Positions 49,076 through 61,481 of a DNA stretch of 64,000 bases are shown piece after piece (position 1 is the first letter of the stretch; every line of letters starts with the position of its first letter). The position numbers were made by a program, and so were the translations under genes. The DNA is taken from assembly GCA_008694505.1 (NCBI GenBank), contig VZDJ01004378.1:18678239-18742238 (forward strand). The letters are read 5' to 3'. The notes beneath the pieces are model-generated. The model searched no databases, was not told the DNA's origin, and saw only the letters and a program-made list of their open reading frames with translations. The DNA is from Cyanoderma ruficeps. Lineage: Eukaryota > Chordata > Aves > Passeriformes > Timaliidae.

Positions 49076-52000
49076 AGAAATGAAGGCCAATAAATACACA
49101 GTGTCATGCCTGCTTTATTAGATCTCTGTTCTTGAAAACAAAGGAGGCTGTGTAGCTTTCCGTTCATTGAAAAAAGATGAGAGAAATCAGGAGCATGTTG
49201 TAGAACACCATTGTATTTTCTGTGAGACACCAAATAACCTGAAACTTCTGAGAAACCTCTGGACCTGGCACAGCTAATGACATTGCAACATTTCTTAGGT
49301 GACAGGTACCTCTGATAATAACCACAGAAGTTTTGCCTATATGAAGAGCATAGAATTAGATCTGTTCTATTCTGTATTGGGGGAAGGGGTGTATTTCAAT
49401 TGTTTAGTCTTTCTTTGGTTATTCCAGTTTCTTTGGTTATTCAAGTGATTGCCAAGTTGCAGAGAATAACATATGCAGCCAGCTGTGCCACAGTGCAGGT
49501 TTCTGAGTTGAATAATAAACTGCTTGCACTACATCTTAGGGATCACAGAATACTATTTCCCTGATAGTATTTGCAGCAATAGTTTGGATTGAGGAATTGT
49601 GCTCTGATAAGAAGATGCTATGTTCATTTCAATATTTGGTTACTTATGAAATGTATCATCACAGTACATGGGAGACATTTGTCTTATTTTTAATTAATAT
49701 AGGCTTTTTTTTTTTTTACATTAATGTAGGGGGTGTAATTGATGGAAACTCAGTCAGGAGAGAAATTTTGGCTCAGCTGTTTACTAGTGGACTCAAGGCC
49801 TTACATTTAAATGAGCTGTTTTGTGGCCAACATCGCTTAGAGCACTGAGGGTCAGGTGTAGTTTCAGTGTAGTTGCAAGTAAATTGAGGTTTATGATACC
49901 TTACACGAGCTGAACCTAGGCCCATGCTATTTTGGCATTCAAGGCAGGCATTTCATACTCACATGGTAAGACTTTTCTCTATAAAACTTCCTTTCACGCT
50001 TGCTCATCATACAAATCCTGCTAATGCCTCTCGATCCACCTGTGTGTTTTTGACGAAGGCTGGGCTACGCTGCCAGATTAGGATGTAGCTGTTTTGTGTC
50101 CTCAAAGCACATCAAATCCTCTGGTCTTTACTCCTTTCAGTTCAATAAGGACTGCATCTAAGTAAACTGAAGGATTTGAATATATTTATTTTCTTTCTGA
50201 TTTCCTCCCACTCACGTACTCTGATCATAATACTGGGATCTCAGACTAGGGTTCATCAAAAATCATACACAAATATATGGTTCACACATATTTTGTTATG
50301 CTTTTAGATTTAAAGTTCAATATTGTCTTTGTATTAATAAAGGAGATTCCATGCTTTATTTCTTCATTTTATATACTTCCTCAATATCAAGCTTGATGTT
50401 TTCTTCATCACTTCAGGGTCCTTTCCTTTCACTGACAAATTTTCCTTCAGATACACATTCATATTCAGGACATTATAATTCTGTTTATTCTCAGGAAATG
50501 CAGAATCTCTTTTCATTCTGGTGGTGACCCAGATACTACCTTTCCATTGTCCTCTTCAGTCTGTCTCTGTAAGTGACCTGACACATCCCAGTACACTTGA
50601 CAGCAATTTTCTGGCATATGCTTAGGTAGTCAGTGTCACTATGAAGCTCTTCTTGTCAACCACTGAATTTCTAATGAAATACCACCAGGTAGAGGAGGTT
50701 TCAGAACAGTAGAAAGAGAGAAAATGGTGTGGCTTTCTTTCTCATGCATTATACAGATTCTATGGAGAGACAACTTGACATCTGTGGGACAAATACTTGA
50801 GATCTGCTTTCACCTGATGAAATGGTAACTCATGGCTCTGCTAAAGCCACTGGTGCCCCTCATCCCAGGTGCTGCAACTGTAATCTACATTTATTTCTCT
50901 TCCTTTGCTTGCCACAGTAGCACAGGTGCACTTTGGTGGGATGGATCTCAATTGTCACTGGAGGAAGAAGGAGGATATCTTCTCACAGGCTTTCTCTGGC
51001 AGAAGTATGGCACAATAGTGGGAGGTAAAACTGATCCATCTTACCAGACTTTATTAGTATAGCTCCTACAGCATCTTGATGCAGAGGAAATAATATTCTT
51101 TATGTGTTAATAGAGTTCAAAATATTAAGACCTCATCATTCATAATTTAAAGTGTCATTTAACTTTCTAAATACAGGTTGATGTTGTGGTTATTGCAAGT
51201 AGTGAGGTGTTGGCTAAAGGATTTTAACGGTGACTATTATGACAGAGAAAAAGCCGTGAGACATTTTTTATCATACATGAAAGCAAGTGGAGTGCCTAAT
51301 AGTTTTCAGGTTAGACCCAGGTGTTGGGGAAAAAAAAAAAGATCTTGTGAAAAATGCTCATGCTGAAATATACGAATCTTATATTCAGTTGCTATAATTT
51401 CTTTTAATGAGAATCTCTGAGACATGAGAATATGTCAGGAGACTTGCATTTAATATAACATCTGAAGAAAGCTCCTCCCCAAAAATTCTAGAATAACTCT
51501 CAAACAAGTCACTCTTTACATTTTTCTGTACACTGCTTGCAATACATCAGACATTTTCATTTTAAAACTGTAATCAGCTAAATCGTGAAAGGAAGACATT
51601 TATAAAAAGACAAAAGTATAAAAAATTATCTGCCTCCTGACTCACCAGCTTAATATGTTCAATAAGTCAGGAGTCCTTGTGTGAATCCAGAAAGCAGAAA
51701 AGCATATATTTCTGTTAACATTTTGCATGAGACACATTTTTCCATGGAACTACCTGCAAGGTGATTACTTCCTGTAGTTTCATGTCTCATTTACCAAGGC
51801 CTTGGAAATAAATTAGGAAAAACATGTTTTCTGCCACTCAATATGTATAACAAATTTTGTTGTCTAGCACAGTCCTTATATTTGCCCATATGTAAAATGC
51901 TTAAAGTGCTCTGTCAAGGTTTTGGTTTTTGCTGAAGTGTGGTCTAAGCAGGGAGTAAAGAAATGCAGGTCAGAAGATGTGCAGAATAATGTGAAGGACA

Positions 52001-55000
52001 AAGATGGAGAGTTCAGTTTTATATTTACTGTGAATCCCTGACATTTTTTTCAGTTCTTCAGATGACACATTTTGCATCTCTATACGTACCTTGTTATGGA
52101 TTAACAGGAAGTTACGTCTGCATATTGTATACATCTAGCCTCCCTTCAGTAAAAAAGAAAAGTGATTTTCAGTAGGCATCAGGGACCTTCATACAATTTT
52201 TCATTGAGACTGACTGTGCCCTGTGCCTTGATTGTTTACAGAGAGTGGCAGCTATTGTAAATTACATTGGTCGGGTCCAAATTATGTTGGATACCTCTAT
52301 GTTTTTTAGTTGGTTAATTTACAAGATAGTCAGACAGCTCCATCTTAAAGAAATCAAGAAAAATTATTAGGGGAAGGCTGTCTCAAAGCTGGGGGGTTGC
52401 AAACATTTTGAGTATGGAAGAGAAAGTAGAAATAGGTTTGAAAACAGACCTCTGAAGCTCACCCTCCAAAGGATTGAGGAAATTTTGACAGGGAGTGATA
52501 ACCCCTGCTCTTATCTATTTTAAATACAACTATCCCAGGTGCAGAAGAGATTCTGCTTTTATAGCTATGTAAAATATGGCAGTTGCAGACAGTGTTAAAC
52601 CTGCAGCCAATTTGAATTGTAGTATCATCTCTGATGTATATATTGACGACTGCAGAGTACTTATAGAAATTACAACATACAAGAACTCTTGAATGAGTTG
52701 ATGTAGAGTAATCAAAGTGACTGACCTGACATTAGATCCAAAATCAAGATAGATCACCTTTTCTTAGCTGGTTCTATCCATCTTAAATGGACATATTTTA
52801 ATATCAGACACTTCAGTAATAAGCCTAATTTTAGAACTAGTCTCCATTTAAATGACTAAGGAGGCACTTAAAGAAATATGCAAGTTTTAGAAAGTCATGA
52901 TTATGTTGAACTCAGAAGTAAGGCCAAAGTTCCACCTCAAAATAAATTTAAAAAAAAAAAGAGAAAAAAAATATGGCAGGTACAGCAGGAAGAGAAAGGG
53001 ATGGTATTTAACAAAAGTATAGATACAATTCCTACACAAAAATATTGGTGTTTCCTTCCTTTGTTATAAAATCTGCTGAGTCGATCCATGAAAATATATG
53101 GTTAAGAATATCATCCTTCTGCTGGTACTCAGATATATTAGACCTAGGTGATCCTGTGATCAGTTTGTTTAAGCCAAGTGGAAGCAAGAAAATTTACAAG
53201 CAAAATGCAAAACTTTCACAACAGGATAGGAGATCTGCTCAACTCATTCCTTGTTTCCTAGAGGGCAATAAGTGTGGCTAAAAAAGAGAGGGATGGCTAA
53301 AGATGCAATCATTCTAAGATATGGTAACATCTCTCTAGGATTATTGATGTTATTTATTGAGCAATTAACAAACTGAATGAAAATACAATAATGTTAATTT
53401 CATGAAGTAAAGCAATTTCATTTAGCTATTGAAGCAAGGAGTGAAAGAATTACCCCGTGTAATAGGAATACCTGTAGGTATATTATAAAGCTTGTAAATA
53501 AAAAAATTAAATCTTTACTCTAAATCAGACAAAATAGAAACTTTTGTTTCTGTTATTTACTATAGTATACAGATACATCTGGGGAGCAGGAAGCAAAAGC
53601 TGTCTCATATTTTTTCATGAAAAAGGCTAGACCAGTACATTCAACACTGGTTTTCAGAGTACCTTATAATTCTCATCATCTTTCCCTAATTAGTACTGTT
53701 TTTCAGCCGATTCCACTGTTTTTTGTAACTGGCAAACAGCCAATTGTAATTGAACAGCCCTAAATTTTATTAATAACATAGTCATCACTTTATTCACATG
53801 TCCCCAGGTTTCTCCATACCCATAGGGTCCCTTTCGCCTACTCATGACTAGCTTATCTCTTCAGACAAAATGAACAAAACATCAGTAGTAAATTAATTAA
53901 GTTATTTACTTTCACTATTATTTACATAAGATGTGAAAAGACTCCAAATTTCATTAAGGAGAATAAGCAATTACAGGATATTCCACTTGGATACCTTCAA
54001 CAGGCTTAAAGAAATCCACAAAGAACTATTATTTTGATGACTCTGATGATTTCAAGTCTACTGAAACAAATGCATATTTGTGATTTTCTAACCAATATAT
54101 TTATTCCATGATGAACAATCTCATACAAAAATCTGATTATAGGAATCTGTCTTTTCACTGTCAATCATGCAGCCCTTGAAATAGCACAGTGAAATGAATG
54201 ATGGATGAAATTAATTCCTTCCACTGGTACTAAAAGCTGCCTTTGTACATCTTTGATCCTAATTCAAAATGTGATGTTTGTATTTACTTTACTACTTCAG
54301 AAGGGCTGGAGCCAGCATAGGTGAATATAATAGGAGAATATTCACAAAAAAATGCATCCTACAAAAATAAGAAAAAAACCCAAACCACAATCAAAATCTC
54401 TTTGATGATGTTAGGAGCATTTTTACTGTATTCTCTAGAATCAACTGTTTCTGCCGAAAGGGTTGTGGGAATCAAAGGTGTGTATATTCACTGAAGTAGG
54501 CTCCCCCATAAAAATTGGTTGGTATGTAGGTCACATCAAAACTTTAGAACACTTTCAAATCGATTTCTAATAATTTTTTTGTGTGTGACTGCAAGCTTTT
54601 CTTTATAAAACGCAACAGGGGTAACAACATATGGAAAGTTACCCAAATTATTGGGAGCTTTGCTTCATCAGGCACGAGACATTAGTGCTACACAGGGTTA
54701 AGACAGAGCTGGGAAGGTTCCTCCTACCTGGATAGGAAGGTCCTATAGTACAAACCATTAAATAACACTTCAAACCAAAGCATATCTATTCAAGCAATGT
54801 CAAGATAAATTTTACTGCTGTTTCATTGCATATATTACAGAATAAGAGAGTCCCTGTTCTTATAGAGTTGATAAGTCATTACAGATAGTTTGAAGATTAT
54901 GAGAATAGTCACACAAAACTGAGGGTATAAATCACCCCATTCTGGTAGTGGGAGGACTGTCCTTTAACACAGAAAAAGTACATAGAACATGACATGAATT

Positions 55001-55668
55001 TAGTAGAAGGCACACTTTTCCATGGCATCCTGAAAGAACAATTAGCAATAATCACATGCTGTATGTTTAGTAGAAATATTTCAAATAAACAAAATGGTGC
55101 TTGAAATGTTCTTCTAAATGCTAAAATATAAACCTTTATATGACAAAGACAGCTAAACCTTGTATATACAAGTTTATTTGTGCACTTGTCTCTCCAGTAC
55201 TGACCTCATGTACAGAGCAATAATGGGAACCATAAATTTGTTGGCAGCATTGAGAACAGTTTCAGTTCCACAGTGCATGCGCAGTGCAAATTGAACAACG
55301 CAGATTAATATAAACCAATTTAAGTATTTACAAACAATGAGTATGTGCCAAATGATGCAATAATCTGTTTTACTTACTGGAAAGAAAAGTAGTAATGAAA
55401 AAATGCTGCTTTCATTATGCCTTTTGACAATGACTAATGCATTATTTTCTTTCATGTAATTTCAATAATGTATTTTCCTTTAATTTAGGAAGCTGAAGAA
55501 TGCCCACAGACAGTGTATGAGTAAAAAGTCGCATGTCTGGTGTGGGAATTGGTGCAAAATAGTGTCTTTCTAAGTATATCTGACTTACTTGTTTGAATGT
55601 GACTTTTCTATACTGGAGGATTCAGGTATTGGTAAAAACTGGAGTCTATTTTTTTTTTTTTTCCATAG
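49076..55668. other. long non-genic AT-rich stretch
   Basis: About 6.6 kb with no recognised gene or repeat family. An exact 15-bp word, TTTCTTTGGTTATTC, is repeated with an 18-bp period at 49410-49442. The frames at 49597-49848, 50832-51062 and 55174-55455 show no domain. Confidence 0.5.
49410..49442. repeat. tandem duplication, period 18
   Basis: TTTCTTTGGTTATTC occurs at 49410-49424 and 49428-49442, a local duplication of two units. Confidence 0.85.
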
Positions 55669-56145
55669 GAAGTGGGAAGTGAAGCTGAATCTACACAAGA
55701 ACTCTAGTGAGACAATAACTGGTCTCTCTCTGTCCTCAGCTGTATCCTCAGAGAATCTACCCTCAAGGGAGAATATCTCACACCTGTCTCTCAGTCCAGA
55801 GTTGAATGAAAGCTTAAAAAAGGCTTTGTGGGAGCCCCTTTGCAGTAAAAGAGCCTTCAGGATAAGGTGCACTTCCTATCTCTGTTCACTTTTTGTACTG
55901 GAGATCTTCCCACTGGCACAGCTCTGAGGAGTATGGATCCCTTCTAAAGAGACTGTGAAGTGTCTGATATCATCAGGTACAGGCTTTGTGTCTGTCCTGT
56001 GCTGAACAAAGGTGTAGCTTGTGTGGTTCACTCATAGTGAGAAGCACTGTCAAGCTGCACCAACACTGGACTTGTTAGAAATGCAGAGCAACACAACACC
56101 CCAGCCCCTGGATGCTGCCAGGCCAACCACATCCAGCAGCAGGAG
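55669..56145 (+). other. exon-like segment (weak)
   Basis: A pure T tract followed by CCATAG (AG at 55667-55668) looks like a splice acceptor. CAGGAG followed by GTGAGC (GTGAG at 56146-56150) looks like a donor, bounding 477 bp. An open frame crosses the acceptor and runs to a stop at 55925-55927, with a Ser-, Leu- and Glu-rich product and no recognisable domain. Because the frame stops halfway, an internal coding exon is unlikely; a non-coding or terminal exon, or chance, are the alternatives. Confidence 0.2.
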
Positions 56146-56150
56146 GTGAG

Positions 56151-59100
56151 CAGGGGCCAGTGCTGGGTTACTCCCCCCTAAACTGTGCCGGAGGCCAGGT
56201 CAACAATGCAGCAGTGTGTGCTGTCTCATGCTGGCTCTCAAACCTGAGCTCCATCTCTCTGATTAGTTTATTACTGCAGACAAAGGCATAGTGTTTAATA
56301 GCCCACAAGCAGATTGATCTTCCTGGTATTTGTCTGGATGCACTTTGAGCAAATATAAATTTGTAACTTCCAGGATTGACAGGAGTTTTACAGCCAATTT
56401 CAGTGAGAAAAGAGCCAAACCGATGCCAATTGTCTTCAAAGCCCACCATTCATCTTCTTGAAGAGTTAAGGAACTCAAGGTCTGTACTTAAGATGTTTAG
56501 AAAGCCTTTTAAGATACATGTGAAAGAAATAAACAGTACCTGATAATGCACTATCAGCCAATAATTCAATACTCATACATATAGTATGCTGAATTAAAAA
56601 AAAAAAGCCCTACCACTGCCATGAAAAGGCTATGTAAACATGTATAGATTTTTTTATATCTATGATAGATTTTTACTAATTTTAGAAGACATCACTATGT
56701 TAATTTGTCACATGCCATTGGCAGATTGATATCTTATGGGAGAGTGTTGTAATTCTTACAGAACTTGATATTTTACAGATAATTATGTAAACATTTAGCA
56801 GATTGGCATAGATTTAAAAGCATTTTGCTGTATCATTTACCATATTTTACACTAAATAGTTATATAATATTTAAATGATGCCAGCTGCAATCTGAAATGT
56901 TAAGTAATTACAAAAATATTATCTATTAAGTATTTAAGCAAAGCATGCAAAATGCCATTTCATGAACTAGTACCATGGATTTAGTTTGACCCCTTCAATT
57001 ACATGACTTAGTAACAGTGATAGTTGCTAAAATGAGACTACCTTTGTTGTGACAGCTGCCGCACTAGTGTAATGGTAAAAGAATGAACTTCAGTATGTGT
57101 TCAAATATATGAACAGTCCCAGCAAAATAAGTAGTATAAATAGTATTTATAAATAGTATTTATTTTGTGCTGAAGTTAACAAAGTATTTTGCTTGATCTC
57201 ACCCTACAGATTAACAATTAAAATTGTTTACATCACAAAACTCAAAGGTCCAGTGTCTCGACACTAGTTAAAGAAGCTGCGCTTGAAGAAAACTCTTCCA
57301 GGTAGTTATATGCATCCAAAATAGTCTCCTAACTTCTACCAGTCCATGGACAGGAGAATTTCTCAACCAGAGATGCTGTCTTTGCAACAAATTATCATTG
57401 ATTTGTTTTTACTTCCTTAACTTAGCTGGTTATTTGAGGAACTTGCATAAACTTTTACCTTTAACTCATAGAAGAAAAGAAGGAGAATGATATCCACTTT
57501 ACAGTCTTAAAAACACAATAATCTTGAAGGTATTAATCAAGCTGTAAAATGTCAGGGGTTCTGTTTTATTAAAAACATGACATCGAAAGATAGTAAGAAC
57601 TAAATTATACAGCATTATATAGCATGGTATGCTATGAATTTATGCTATGAACTTATGCTGTCATTATTTAGCGGTACTGTTTTTATCTGTCCCTCTAGTG
57701 TTCCTACTCTCCTTAGCTCAGTAACACACTTGTTGCATAACTGGTCCTGTCAAATCAACATCAAATTAAGTTCAACAATCTTCTTAGTAGCTTTTCCTAT
57801 TTTTCTTCTGAGCAATCAAAAGTTACTAACTGTGACTCCTGGTTATGTTGATGACAAATTTTAAACTTCACCTAGAATAAAACGCAGATTTAAGCCATAT
57901 ATTAGACTAGCCAGTAGTTTCCTAGCTAAGATCTTACTAATACTGCAAGGTGCTGCATATCTTGTAACACAGTTTTAAGAAACTTGGAAAATAATGATAT
58001 TTCATGTAAGTGTTTTTAAAATTGGCAGATTCAGGAAGAAATAGGCAATACATTTTGTGTGTAAGTCAAAACTCTGCACTAAAGTATTGGAAAATAATCC
58101 TGGATTTAGTGGTTCAGAAACATGGGGTGAGACTCAGCTTATATTTTTATTGTCTATGATTCTATCCACAAAACCATGGTGTGAGTTGGTGGGTAAAAGA
58201 AATTGGGGGATTTTTATATATATCTTTTTTATGGGTTATTGTCCTTCTTCATAAAAGCCCTCTTTATAGTAAGCTCTTATCAATCTAAACTGTGAAAAAG
58301 TCACATTTGGAAAATGTTAAACTGGATGGTTTTGAGCAGTTCCCTATATTATGATCTAATTTAATATATTGTCCTGTAGATCAACCTATGTGTTTTGGTA
58401 AGGAAATTATTGTCCTAAAAATCTGCTTTAGACCAGTGCATCTTCTCTGATTATTGCAGTGAAAACTCACTTGCCAAGTTCTTATGAAACTAATCAGAAT
58501 TGAACTTGAAGCATTCCCCCATACTTCATGTAAAGGCAGGACACACACTGAGGTTACTCTATGGAATTGAGCCTAAAACAATCAAGAGACAGACCTGTCC
58601 TCCAAAGAATTATTACTTTTATCATTTACACCCCTAAAGTTAAAGTTATCCTCAGTTTCCCCTTGCTTTGGAAGAATATCAAGGAAAATTTTAGTCCCTT
58701 GGTACTTTGCACAAACACATTTCATACTCACGCACTCTTATTGCTTTATACAGGATTTGTTCTAGTGTTTCATTTAGGGTATCTATGCCCTTATCTCTTT
58801 TTGTCCCAGTTCACTGACAAGCCAGGATTTGTCATTGTTTAGGTGAAGGAACACGGCTGGCATCATTTCTTCCAGCAGGGCCATGCATTTTCTATTCTCT
58901 GACCTTGTTCATTAATTTCTTCCACTGTGGAATTTATAAAATTCTTTCCATTCCTTGTTATAATAGACACTATATGCATTTTCATAAAACCTTCAGCCAA
59001 TATCTCAGTGAAATACAAAGTAATGGGAAGACATGGATGATATATGTATATATTACAATTATACAGCCCAAAGATGTATTGACAATGTGATGCTTTTTTC

Positions 59101-60131
59101 ACATTATCCATTTTCTCAGAACATTGGCTGAGCAATGGTTGTAGCAGAAGCAGAATGTGTTCAGAGAGGGATAACAAAGAGGGGAGAAACACAAAGAAAT
59201 TCCTTCATACTGCAGACATGAAAAGACCAGGTTTGTTCTGTATAGACAGAGGAACCATCCTCTCTCCATTCCTAGGAAGTAAGGCTGAATTAAAAACCAT
59301 ACAATTTACTGAGGTGATTACAGGAGAGGGGCATTGGTTTTATTTAGAGCACATCTAAGCCCCTTTTACAAGGGTTTTTCCAAAACCAGGATGTGCAAAC
59401 CTGAAGTTTTTCCTATGATCCTATAACCCCTAATAGTTAAAAATAAGGAAGTAAATATCATAAGTGTAATTTTAAAATCATAAAGGATAAGAACACCAGA
59501 ATAGTAAATGTATCTTTGCAAGAAGAGAAAAGGAAACATAGCCAAATGAGATTCCACTTAACCTTTCTTGTAATGCATGAAACAGGCATAAAAGGTAAAG
59601 GCTATTCAAAATGCACAAATAAAATTCCTTTCACAAGAGATATCTTTAACTCACAGGACTCGTCGACATTTCAGCTCATCATATGCAAAGGATTGATTAA
59701 ATTCACAAAATAATTAGCCACAGAGAGAACGAACATATAAGGCTACAATGTATTCTAAAATAAATAAAGGTGTATTCAATTACTTAAAGAGGCAGCTGCT
59801 TATCTGTGTTTCAGGACAGCATGTCAATATTAAGACTCGGAATGCAATTTGGCCTACAGGCAAGTACATACATGGTAAATGCTGAAAAAAAATCTTATTT
59901 TGTTATTTAGGTGTATGGCTTCAGCACACTGACATACTGTATCTGCATGTATTCTCTCTGTATGGTATGAGAGGAGCAGATGCCCTGTGTACAATGATCA
60001 GTAATTGCAAGTAAGAAAATATTTGGGTCATGAACTGTTGATAAGATAAAGTTTTGAGAAAGCAATTCCAGATCTATACAATATGGAAGTATCATTGGCT
60101 TCAAACACAGGATAACCATGGTGTTCAATCA
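56151..60131. other. long non-genic AT-rich stretch
   Basis: No gene recognised. A patch at about 56990-57075 holds TGACAGCTG (a TGACAG MEIS/TGIF word overlapping a CAGCTG E-box) and reads as possibly conserved. A 13-bp tandem repeat, TATGCTATGAATT, lies at 57628-57653. The opposing frames at 58863-59192 have no domain. Confidence 0.5.
57628..57659. repeat. 13-bp tandem repeat, 2.4 units
   Basis: TATGCTATGAATT is followed by TATGCTATGAACT and then TATGCTG. Confidence 0.85.
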
Positions 60132-60280
60132 GGCTAATTAGCTGTGCAGAAAAATGTCCGGGCTAATTAACTTTGGCAGAGTGCTGTTTGAATAAGACTA
60201 TACTGCTCTGGGAGCCTGGTTACTGTGTTTGTGCTAAGCAGACACAAGGTCTACTTAATATTTATGATTCATTAGCTTTT
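60132..60280. promoter_or_regulatory. candidate conserved element with paired GGCTAATTA sites
   Basis: GGCTAATTA occurs exactly at 60132-60140 and again at 60161-60169, both containing the homeodomain core TAATTA, 29 bp apart. TTAATATTTATGATTCATTAG follows near 60257-60277. The repeated extended word, more than the core alone, makes the pair notable. Regulatory function is inferred. Confidence 0.3.
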
Positions 60281-60315
60281 TATACCATCTAGTTGCCTGG
60301 AGCTTGTATTTTCAG

Positions 60316-60566
60316 GGAATTTGTTTCACTGCTCCAAGTGTGTGTACTCTGGTATGCAGTATCCAGAGGCTCCTGCTACAAATGACAGGCTGATCTTCTT
60401 GACACCAGGACCTTCAAAGTGTGATCTGACCAAGGAAACCAATTCTGAAAGATCCATGAAGGACAATGCCTCAAATCAGTTTGATCTCTACTTAGAGCTA
60501 CACAAACCTAAGAAATTTGTAAAGGGGTCTGAATCGTCATCCTCAATCTTTTGGAGAGCCAGTTAA
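60316..60566 (+). other. open frame with acceptor-like start, product unknown
   Basis: GTATTTTCAG (AG at 60314-60315) could be a splice acceptor. An 82-codon frame then runs to a stop at 60564-60566. The product begins LFHCSKCVYS and is hydrophilic, with Lys, Ser and Asn; a CxxC pair near its start is the only motif. I do not recognise it. Composition is slightly more protein-like than other frames in the window, but frames of this size also arise by chance. It could be a last coding exon, a pseudogene piece or nothing. Confidence 0.2.
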
Positions 60567-61451
60567 ATCTAAAAAAGGTGTAAATATCCTGCCTGGATTT
60601 CAGACCTTCCCACTTGGAACTTGTTTCCAACTTTGAGCACTCCTTCATTCTTGGAAGATATTGCTGTAGTTATGGGCCACTAGTAATTCTTCAGAACAAA
60701 AATTACACTATGTAACATAGCACAGTTTGATGTGAATATTCTTTTTCTTTCTCTAGCTGTTATGTGGTGTAGATAATGGGTAGTTTTGTCAGTGTCAGAG
60801 AAGCAGTTTCCCCTTTAAAAGATCTCTTTCTGCTCTCAGAAATTCATTCCTTGAATTTCTTTCTTCTTGTGGGGTGAACCCTAGTAAAACTGAAATGTCA
60901 AATGCTAGCAAGGAGAGATGATATTTTATCAGGCACTTACATCACAGTGACTGAGTAAAACTGAATAAAGTATATTTTTCTTTTTTCTTGCAGATTGTTG
61001 GCAACTTGCTATTAAGAAAGGCTAAAGATGAACCATAAATGTTGAACAGACCTTACAGCTACCCACAAACAATGAAGACAGCAGCAGACTGATAGGCAAG
61101 AGCTGAAAAAGACCTATACAGGCATGCAGGTCAGCCTTATGTCAGCGCCAACTGCTCTCTCTCTTTCATGGGCTAGAGAGGTAAAATTTCAAGGGGAAAT
61201 AATGATTTGCCTTTCATTTGTGAGAACAAGATAAGTATTTCATTTATTTTCTGGGTCTCTGACTAGGCTAAATGTAAGTTTCAGTGCACTGACCTGGTTT
61301 TATTTAAGGCAAGTTCTACCCAGGCTACCACCAATGGAGCTCTATAGAAATGTTAAGACAAAGGATGTTATTGTTTGAAAGTGGGAAAATCCAAATATTT
61401 CAAGAATTTCTGTCTTCGAGGAAATAAAAGAATGGGGTGTGCAGCACTGTG

Positions 61452-61481
61452 TCCATGTTCCCATTATCCATGTTCCCATTA
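61452..61481. repeat. exact 15-bp tandem duplication
   Basis: TCCATGTTCCCATTA is present twice in a row, followed by a partial third copy (TGTTCC). Confidence 0.9.
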
